Source: CAYLOC01 sp964385195
Lineage (GTDB): Bacteria > Actinomycetota > Actinomycetes > Propionibacteriales > Nocardioidaceae
Direction of reading: 5' to 3'
NCBI GenBank assembly: GCA_964385195.1
Contig: CAYLOC010000052.1
Span: 1 to 17,561, forward strand
Length of the DNA stretch: 17,561 nt
Shown: positions 7,592 through 12,555 of the stretch, one piece after another
How positions within the stretch are numbered: position 1 is the stretch's first letter
Layout of the letters: each line of letters starts with the position of its first letter
Notes under the pieces: generated by a model
The model's database searches: none
What the model was told of the DNA's origin: nothing
What the model saw: the letters and a program-made list of their open reading frames with translations, nothing else
Position numbers and translations under genes: made by a program

Positions 7592-8152
7592 TCAGCCCGC
7601 GAGTATCCCTCGGGCCAGGTCCCGGGCCCGCTTGATGTGCTCGGCATCGATCCCGCGGTCGGCGATGCCGCCCTCCAGGAGAAGGAACAGATGCTCGGCC
7701 AGCGTCTCCGGATCCTCCTCGGGTCCGGCCTCGGCGACGAGCTCGGCCAGCCGTCGGCGTACGGCGTGCTTGTGGGCCCGGATCACCGCGAAGCCGGGGT
7801 GGTCGGCCGGCAGCTCACCCGCCCCGTTGAGGAATGCGCACCCGCGATGGACCTCCAGGGGGCTGTCGATGGAGGCGTCGAACACCGCCAATGCTCGTGG
7901 CGGGTCCGCTGCGGCGACTCGTGACTCCAGGTGTGCCCACCACGCCTCGTGACGTTGCTGGAGGTACGCCGCAACCAGCGCGTCCTTGGAGCCGAACCGG
8001 TTGTACAGCGTGCGTTTGGTGACCCCGGACTCGGCCGCGATCGTGTCGACGCCGACGGCATGGATGCCGTGGGCGTAGAACAACTCCGAGGCCACATCGA
8101 GGATCCGCTGGGCGCTCGGTGTCAGCGGGCTCGCCGGGTCGGTCCCGGGCAT
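7592..8152 (-). CDS. TetR/AcrR family transcriptional regulator
   Basis: A 186-residue repressor-type protein. The N-terminal DNA-binding domain shows AQRILDVASELFYAHGIHAV, then the helix-turn-helix TIAAESGVTKRTLYNRFGSK and DALVAAYLQQRH, a textbook TetR_N pattern. The C-terminal ligand/dimer domain includes RGCAFLNGAGELPADHPGF and HLFLLLEGGI; its ligand cannot be inferred. ATG 8152 is preferred to a start at 8218 because AGGGAGGGG (8160-8168 on this strand) lies seven bases upstream, and the longer form would absorb the operator-like palindrome at 8175-8184. That palindrome suggests autoregulation. The gene sits between a membrane metallopeptidase-like gene and an ATP-binding gene, all on the minus strand, which may be its targets. 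Confidence 0.92.
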   Translation of the reverse strand: MPGTDPASPLTPSAQRILDVASELFYAHGIHAVGVDTIAAESGVTKRTLYNRFGSKDALVAAYLQQRHEAWWAHLESRVAAADPPRALAVFDASIDSPLEVHRGCAFLNGAGELPADHPGFAVIRAHKHAVRRRLAELVAEAGPEEDPETLAEHLFLLLEGGIADRGIDAEHIKRARDLARGILAG

Positions 8153-8174
8153 CCGGTCGCCCCTCCCTACTTTC

Positions 8175-8184
8175 ACAGGCCTGT
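8175..8184. promoter_or_regulatory. Palindromic operator candidate upstream of tetR
   Basis: ACAGGCCTGT is a perfect 10-bp palindrome, 22 bp before the TetR start. On the minus strand TATACA (8182-8187) overlaps its edge and could be the -10 element, which would place the palindrome across the transcription start, as expected for a TetR autorepressor site. The -35 is weak. Confidence 0.45.
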
Positions 8185-8214
8185 ATACCCAGGGTACGGA
8201 GCCCGGGTCCGTGG

Positions 8215-9216
8215 TCACAAGTCATGAGTGTTGGACGTCGCCGTGGACCCCAGCCGGAACCAGCCGCGGCTGTGCAGGGGGCAGCGCCCGTCCTCGTGGG
8301 CCCGGCGGGCCACAGCACCGGCAATGAGCAGGCGGGAGACCCACCGGAGCCGCCGCCGGAAGACGGCAAGCAGGATCAGCCCGATGACGGTGACCTTGGC
8401 CCACTGGGGCCGTGGCCCGAAGGCAGTCGGCTGTGGGTAGCCGCCGTCGTGCAAGCCGGCGGCGCGTTCGAAGTGGTTCCGGGGGCCGGGGAAGAAGGAG
8501 TCGTCCGTGGCGTACAGCACCGGCATCGCCACCGGCCCTCCGGCCAGCGTCAGGATTGCCCACTGGGTGATGTGGCGGGACTCGTGCCGGGCCAGAGCCT
8601 TCCGCTGGCCGTCGCTGAGGGAAGCGGTGGTGGTCCCGGCGAGAACGAGGCTGCCGACGGTGACGTCGGACTGGGAAGCGGCCGAGGGCAGGAACGCCAT
8701 GGTGATCGACCCCACCTCGCAGAGTCCGCCGCCGCGATGGTTCACGTAGTACCGCGCCAGCCCGGAGATCGGAGCCGTCAGGACCTGGCGGGTTGTCGAC
8801 CACAGTGGCCCGGAGGCCGGCAGGCGGAGGTGGCCTTGGGTCCCCGCAGCGATACTGGGGCGCTCGGTGGTGCAACGGGGGAGCGTCGGTCCGCTGAAGT
8901 GTTGCTGCACGGCCAGTCCGGACCCGGTGACCGCCAGTCCCGCCAGGAGAATCGTTCCGGCGAGCGCCGCGGTACGGCGGCGCCGGCAGGACCGACACGT
9001 CAGGTCGGCCCGACGGCGTCCGGGTCGCAGCCGCCAGACGCCGAGGAGTAGTCCCAGGAGGCCGAACGCCAGGAACGCTGCGACGATGCCGAGCAGGCGT
9101 ACCGCGATCTCGGGTCCGCGCCGGTGCGGGCGTCGGGGGCATGCCGTGGCGGCCGCCCCCCGGCTCGGGGTCTGCACGCTCGGGGTCTGCACGCTCGGGG
9201 TCTGCACGGTGGGCAA
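8215..9216 (-). CDS. Membrane protein with HExxH motif, putative metallopeptidase
   Basis: A 333-residue protein with two clear N-terminal membrane segments (about 37-61 and 82-103), possibly a third at 274-286. Between them lie basic residues and a CRSC motif (74-77). The central part, probably extracytoplasmic, carries ARHESRHITQWA (209-220), which fits HExxH with H211, E212 and H215, followed by NHFERAAGLHDGGY (247-260), where E250 could be the third zinc ligand. Proteins with HExxHxxQW and FERxAGLxDGxY recur in actinobacteria, to my recollection mostly as uncharacterised proteins, so peptidase activity is inference. The TTG start at 9214-9216 is chosen because AGAAGGAG lies seven bases upstream; a GTG at 9207 is an alternative. 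The N-terminus holds a threefold VQTPS repeat. Confidence 0.75.
   Translation of the reverse strand: MPTVQTPSVQTPSVQTPSRGAAATACPRRPHRRGPEIAVRLLGIVAAFLAFGLLGLLLGVWRLRPGRRRADLTCRSCRRRRTAALAGTILLAGLAVTGSGLAVQQHFSGPTLPRCTTERPSIAAGTQGHLRLPASGPLWSTTRQVLTAPISGLARYYVNHRGGGLCEVGSITMAFLPSAASQSDVTVGSLVLAGTTTASLSDGQRKALARHESRHITQWAILTLAGGPVAMPVLYATDDSFFPGPRNHFERAAGLHDGGYPQPTAFGPRPQWAKVTVIGLILLAVFRRRLRWVSRLLIAGAVARRAHEDGRCPLHSRGWFRLGSTATSNTHDL
9163..9207 (-). repeat. Three perfect 15-bp tandem repeats in a coding N-terminus
   Basis: The plus-strand unit GCTCGGGGTCTGCAC occurs at 9163-9177, 9178-9192 and 9193-9207 without a mismatch. Each copy is five codons on the minus strand, encoding repeated VQTPS near the start of the HExxH membrane protein, so copy-number change would not shift the frame. 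One repeat edge coincides with an alternative GTG start. Confidence 0.9.
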
Positions 9217-9223
9217 CCGGGCG

Positions 9224-9231
9224 CTCCTTCT
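9224..9231 (-). promoter_or_regulatory. Ribosome binding site supporting a TTG start
   Basis: On the minus strand this reads AGAAGGAG, seven bases before TTG 9216 and sixteen before GTG 9207. The spacing favours the TTG. Confidence 0.6.
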
Positions 9232-9273
9232 CCCCCAACGGTGACCGTGGACTGGGCAACAAGAGACGTACCC

Positions 9274-9288
9274 ACGTTATGAAAACGT
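9274..9288. promoter_or_regulatory. Inverted repeat in AT-rich spacer upstream of the HExxH gene
   Basis: ACGTT (9274-9278) and AACGT (9284-9288) flank five bases. The surrounding stretch 9255-9310 is the most AT-rich in this part of the window and should contain the promoter of the minus-strand membrane protein. TAAGAT (9289-9294 on the minus strand) is a possible -10. The element could be an operator, but it is short. Confidence 0.3.
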
Positions 9289-9322
9289 AATCTTACCGCG
9301 ATGGAAAAGTGACCTGTGGTTT

Positions 9323-9347
9323 CCGCCGTGACACGGGCCGTAGGCGG
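9323..9347 (-). terminator. Weak hairpin after the YqeY-like gene
   Basis: CCGCC (9323-9327) pairs with GGCGG (9343-9347), starting four bases past the minus-strand stop codon. The stem is short and no U-tract follows, so it is only a candidate terminator for the lipoprotein-MFS-YqeY operon. Confidence 0.3.
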
Positions 9348-9351
9348 GGAG

Positions 9352-9726
9352 TCAGTCGGTGCGCAGCGGGTCGGCGAAGGCCTGCAGGGCCACAGCCTCC
9401 TGGCGCAGGCGTTCTGCCGTCGCCGGGTGCGTCGCTTCGACGAGGGCGGCGGCCGTCCGGCGCTCCTGCGCCTCGGCAGCGACGACGGCCATCATCTGCC
9501 GTTCGGTCAGCGAACGTCGTGGGGTGTCGGTCCGTCCCACACCGACTGCGGAGGCACCGATGGCGCCGGTGCGCGCTGTCTCGTTCGCCGGGACCGCCTC
9601 GGCGTTGTCGATGGCTGCGAGCGCCGAGCGGTAGACGTCAGCGGTCCTCCGGTCACGTCGCTTCAACGCGTCCTTCACCGCGCGGCGAAGGGCGGAGCGC
9701 ACCGATGTGTCCGCGCCCGAACTCAT
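9352..9726 (-). CDS. GatB/YqeY domain protein
   Basis: A 124-residue soluble protein. It contains LRRAVKDALKRRDRRTADVY and RSALAAIDNAEAV, the characteristic start of YqeY/GatB C-terminal-like proteins. A more polar linker and the helical segment RRSLTERQMMAVVAAEAQER follow. YqeY proteins resemble the tRNA-binding tail domain of the GatB amidotransferase subunit; their cellular role is not settled. The length is somewhat below the roughly 150 residues usual for YqeY. The ATG at 9726 is eight bases after the MFS stop, with only a weak ribosome binding site, so translation is probably coupled. A longer minus-strand reading frame that includes it runs antiparallel to nothing useful and overlaps the MFS gene, so the internal ATG is used. 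It is the last gene of the lprG-like operon. Confidence 0.82.
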   Translation of the reverse strand: MSSGADTSVRSALRRAVKDALKRRDRRTADVYRSALAAIDNAEAVPANETARTGAIGASAVGVGRTDTPRRSLTERQMMAVVAAEAQERRTAAALVEATHPATAERLRQEAVALQAFADPLRTD

Positions 9727-9734
9727 CAGGGCAG

Positions 9735-11498
9735 TCAAGCAGCGGCGCGCCCCGTTGTCGAACGGCTTTCTGGTCGGGTGCGAAGAAGAACCGCCGAGAG
9801 GACGGCCGCGATAGCCGCGCAGATCGCGGCACCGGCGAACACGGCCTGGACCTGCGCCACGCCTGCCTGCTTGAGTACGTCGATGTAGCCCGGGCACATC
9901 GTGTCCGAACCGCAGACCTGAGCCACGCTCGGTGCGGCCGCAGCGGCCGCATAGAACTGACGGAGTCCGACTGCGGTCAGTACCGACAGGCCGACGAGCA
10001 TCCCGACCATCCGGGCCACGACCAGCAAGGCAGAGGCCAGCCCGTGCACCCGCTGCCGAGTCGCCGCCAACAGCGCCGCGTTCACCGGCGCGATCGACAG
10101 ACCGAAGCCCAGGCCGCACAGGACCAGCGGCACCGTGACGACCGGATGCTGCAGCGAGTCCGCACCCCACACCGACATGCGCCAGAAGCACAGCGCGCTC
10201 AGTGCCATCCCGGCCGCGGACACCCACGCCGCGTCGAGCCGGCGCAGGCACCATCCACCCAGCAGCGCTCCGACCGGGACCGCCGCCAGGAGCCGCACCA
10301 GCACCAGCGCCGCCTTGATCTGGGAGTCCGGGAACACCGTGATCCGGGCGAACACCGGGATGTCGACCAGCGCAGCGATGAGCGCGGCACCCACGAAGAG
10401 GCTCACCACCACCGACCCCCACGCGGGCCCGCGCGAGAACGTGCCGCGCGGCACCAGCCCCTCCGTCGTACGCCGGTGCCGCCACCAGAAGCCGACGAAC
10501 GCGACCGCGCTACCCGCGAGGAACCAGGGCCCCCACGGCGAGATCACCTGCACCTGCGGGTCCGCCGTGGAGAAGGCCAGCACGATCCCGGCCAGGCCCA
10601 GGCCCAGCAGCACCGCTCCCGCGGCGTCGGCGGAGCGGGCAAGACCCGGGAGCCCCCGCAGCCGGATCAGCGGGCGCTGGGCGGTGGTCTCCCGTACGAC
10701 GAACGCTGCGGTCAACGCGTAGCAGGTGAAAGCCACGGCCGTGGACCAGCGGGTGTCCCCGGCGTAGGGGATGAACGCCAGCCCCGTCGTCAACCCCGTC
10801 GTCAGTACCGACGGCTCGATCAGCACCAACGCCAGGGCGACGCACGCGAGCCCCCCGAGCACCATCCCCGCGACATCCACCGGCCGAGAAGTCAGAACTT
10901 CGCGCGTTTGCGCGGCGTGTCGCCGAGGTTCTGACTTCTCGGCGAGGAGGAGTGCGAGGACGAGGAGGACGCTCGCGACGAGGTTGACCCAGAAGATCGT
11001 CTGCCACACCGAAAGCGCCAGCACCACCGCGCCGTACAACGGACCCGCCACCGCGCCGAACTCCTGGACCGCCCCCACCACGCCCAACGGCACTCCGCGC
11101 CGCTGCGCCGGCCACCGGTCGGCGACGAGCGCCAGCGTGGCGGGGACCAGGCCACCGCCGCCGGCCCCTTGCAGGAACCGGCCCACCACCATCGAGTGCA
11201 GGTCGTACGCCGAGGCCGTCACCAGCGATCCAACGGCGAACACCACCAGGGACCCCACCAGCACGGGGACCCGGCCACGCAGGTCGGCGATCTTCCCCAC
11301 CAACGGCAGCATCGCCACGTAACCGAGCAGGAACCCGGAGATGATCGGGGCGGCACGCTGGAGCTGGTCGATGCTGAGACCGACCGTGCTCATCATGTCC
11401 GGCAGGGCCAGCACGACGACGTAGGTGTCCGCGGCCGCGAAGCCCACCGCGGTCGCGGCGACGGCGAGCAGACCCCGCGCCGACCGGCGTACGGTCAC
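9735..11498 (-). CDS. MFS exporter, DHA2-like (lprG-linked, Rv1410c/P55-type)
   Basis: A 587-residue integral membrane protein with about 14 hydrophobic segments. The motif A loop is GKIADLRGRVPVL (68-80). The TM5 antiporter motif C is recognisable in EFGAVAGPLYGAVV (146-159). It starts with GTG at 11496-11498, overlapping the TGA of the upstream lipoprotein gene by four bases (GTGA). In mycobacteria the same pair, lprG and the MFS gene Rv1410c, exports triacylglycerol and other lipids to the outer envelope; the same role here is an inference from gene order and family. Residues 186-205, right after TM6 (ending VLALLLAEK), are encoded by an inverted-repeat element and are hydrophilic (EPRRHAAQTRE). 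Another exporter function, such as drug efflux, is possible. Confidence 0.9.
   Translation of the reverse strand: MTVRRSARGLLAVAATAVGFAAADTYVVVLALPDMMSTVGLSIDQLQRAAPIISGFLLGYVAMLPLVGKIADLRGRVPVLVGSLVVFAVGSLVTASAYDLHSMVVGRFLQGAGGGGLVPATLALVADRWPAQRRGVPLGVVGAVQEFGAVAGPLYGAVVLALSVWQTIFWVNLVASVLLVLALLLAEKSEPRRHAAQTREVLTSRPVDVAGMVLGGLACVALALVLIEPSVLTTGLTTGLAFIPYAGDTRWSTAVAFTCYALTAAFVVRETTAQRPLIRLRGLPGLARSADAAGAVLLGLGLAGIVLAFSTADPQVQVISPWGPWFLAGSAVAFVGFWWRHRRTTEGLVPRGTFSRGPAWGSVVVSLFVGAALIAALVDIPVFARITVFPDSQIKAALVLVRLLAAVPVGALLGGWCLRRLDAAWVSAAGMALSALCFWRMSVWGADSLQHPVVTVPLVLCGLGFGLSIAPVNAALLAATRQRVHGLASALLVVARMVGMLVGLSVLTAVGLRQFYAAAAAAPSVAQVCGSDTMCPGYIDVLKQAGVAQVQAVFAGAAICAAIAAVLSAVLLRTRPESRSTTGRAAA
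10883..10943. repeat. 61-bp palindromic REP/MITE-like element inside the MFS gene
   Basis: Perfect 16-bp inverted arms, GCCGAGAAGTCAGAAC (10883-10898) and GTTCTGACTTCTCGGC (10928-10943), enclose 29 bases. Inside, CGCGC (10901-10905) and GCGCG (10910-10914) can form a second small stem with loop GTTT. Alternatively the outer stem continues through a T-G, T-A, C-G and G-C pair to 20 bp. The element is read in frame on the minus strand as MFS residues 186 to about 205. The arms are less GC-rich than the surrounding code, and such symmetry is not expected from codon use alone. Confidence 0.85.
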
Positions 11499-12175
11499 TT
11501 CGGCGCCGTGATGGTGACGGGGTCCGCGGCCAGGTCGAGTTTGATGCGGTAGGTGGTGTCCCCGCCGTGGCCGGCGTAGAAGGCGCCGGTCAGGGAGACA
11601 GCGCGCAGGGAGTCGTCCTCGGTGACGGTGTAGGTCACCGCGAAGTCGCCGTCGCGTCCCGCTGTCGGGAACAGGCTCGCCACCGCGCTTGCCGGGAGCG
11701 AGCCCCTGATGGTGGTCAGTACGTCGTGGCCGTGGCGTTCGGGCTTACCAGCAGAGAGTTCCGTGGTCCGGGTCAGGAGCGCGGAGATCCCGTGGTCGGT
11801 GCTCATCAGGCGTGCCGGGTCGGGGGCGCCGTACTTCTGCAGGTCGATCGTGGTCCAGCCGGCGAACGGCAGCTCGGCATAGACCGAGCCGTCGACCACG
11901 ACCACCTGCGCCTGGATGTCGACACCGGTGTCGACATCGACGGTGCCGGTGAACGCCGGCGCGTGCGTCCCCGTCCCGGATGCCTTCTTCAGCACCGGCG
12001 TGCCCTCGGGGAGGTTGCTTCCGGTGATGGTGAACCCGATGTAGTCGGCGGAGTCCACACTCTTCTTCGCCTGCGCGAGCTGCTGCTGCGGCGACTCCGA
12101 CGATGACGAGCCGCCGGAGCATGCCGAGACGGCCACGAGGAGCGCGGCAGCAACGACCAGGAGCAGTGAACGCAC
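11495..12175 (-). CDS. lprG: LppX/LprAFG-family lipoprotein, LprG-like
   Basis: A 226-residue exported lipoprotein. The N-terminus is a type II signal peptide: a short basic start (VRS), a hydrophobic stretch (LLLVVAAALLVAV) and the lipobox VSAC with the modified Cys at position 19, followed by a Gly/Ser-rich linker. The mature part carries the LprG-type pattern VYAELPFAGWTTIDLQKYGA with DPARLMSTDHGISALLTRT. LprG binds triacylated lipids in a hydrophobic cavity and works with the downstream MFS exporter, which overlaps it by four bases here. GTG 12173-12175 is chosen as start because it places the signal peptide at the N-terminus; the 84 in-frame codons upstream (to 12427) are not signal-like. 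The ribosome binding site (AGG, about eight bases upstream) is weak. Confidence 0.88.
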   Translation of the reverse strand: MRSLLLVVAAALLVAVSACSGGSSSSESPQQQLAQAKKSVDSADYIGFTITGSNLPEGTPVLKKASGTGTHAPAFTGTVDVDTGVDIQAQVVVVDGSVYAELPFAGWTTIDLQKYGAPDPARLMSTDHGISALLTRTTELSAGKPERHGHDVLTTIRGSLPASAVASLFPTAGRDGDFAVTYTVTEDDSLRAVSLTGAFYAGHGGDTTYRIKLDLAADPVTITAPK

Positions 12176-12357
12176 GAAGGACAGCCTGCCATGTGTGAGG
12201 TGCAGCCCTCGCCGCGGTTCGACCTGTGTGGTACGGCGTGAGAGGGTGCGGGCTTTCGGGCGAGGAGGTGGCTGAGGAGTGGCCAGCTGCGACCCGGAAA
12301 CAGAGGCGGCAACGCTGCTCGCGCCCGTCGGCGGCATGATGATCGGATCGGGGCAAG

Positions 12358-12412
12358 AAGTGGTCACAAACGACAAGGGAACCAGCGACAATCGGGTCGG
12401 TAGTGACCACTT
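12358..12412. promoter_or_regulatory. Paired inverted 10-mers, operator-pair candidate
   Basis: AAGTGGTCAC (12358-12367) and GTGACCACTT (12403-12412) are perfect reverse complements separated by 35 bases. The second copy lies in a near-palindrome, GGTAGTGACCACTTACC. They lie about 180-240 bp before the lprG start. Two half-sites bound by a regulator, or the stem of a leader structure, would both fit. Confidence 0.4.
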
Positions 12413-12511
12413 ACCGACGAGTAACACCGTCTCCGCAGGCGGCTACTGTCCACCCGGTGAGTGAGCAAGGCACGTGTACCGTGGGCGGGCCAAATTTGCC
12501 ACGCTGACGGT

Positions 12512-12539
12512 GCGTTTGCCTTGTTTACAAGGCAAACGC
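12512..12539 (-). terminator. Strong hairpin terminator after parC
   Basis: GCGTTTGCCTTG (12512-12523) and CAAGGCAAACGC (12528-12539) form a perfect 12-bp stem with a TTTA loop, beginning 16 bases past the parC stop on the minus strand. No U-tract follows. It separates parC from the lprG-like operon, which is on the same strand. Confidence 0.75.
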
Positions 12540-12555
12540 CGTCTGGTGGTGGCGG

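Larger units (their letters stand above)
12176..12555. other. Intergenic region between parC and the lprG-like operon
   Basis: No gene is supported in these 380 bp; reading frames here are low-complexity or overlap other frames. It holds the hairpin at 12512-12539 after parC, the long-range inverted repeat at 12358-12412, and presumably the lprG promoter. On the minus strand TTGTCG occurs twice (about 12376-12381 and 12388-12393); 17 bases after the upstream one lies TGTGAC, only a poor -10. No confident promoter was found. Confidence 0.5.

Noticed and set aside
8222..9262. A 346-residue frame overlapping the HExxH membrane protein
   Set aside because: Pro/Arg-rich shadow without hydrophobic segments or motifs; the other frame has membrane segments and a good ribosome binding site.
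9727..10485. Long N-terminal extension of the YqeY-like protein
   Set aside because: It runs inside the MFS gene in another frame and has no homology signal; the internal ATG 9726 gives a normal YqeY-type N-terminus.
9309..10934. A 541-residue plus-strand frame opposite the YqeY and MFS genes
   Set aside because: Arg/Gln/His-rich low-complexity translation typical of antisense frames in high-GC DNA; the minus strand has membrane segments and known motifs.
12176..12427. N-terminal extension of the lipoprotein to an ATG at 12427
   Set aside because: It would bury the signal peptide and lipobox about 85 residues inside the protein.
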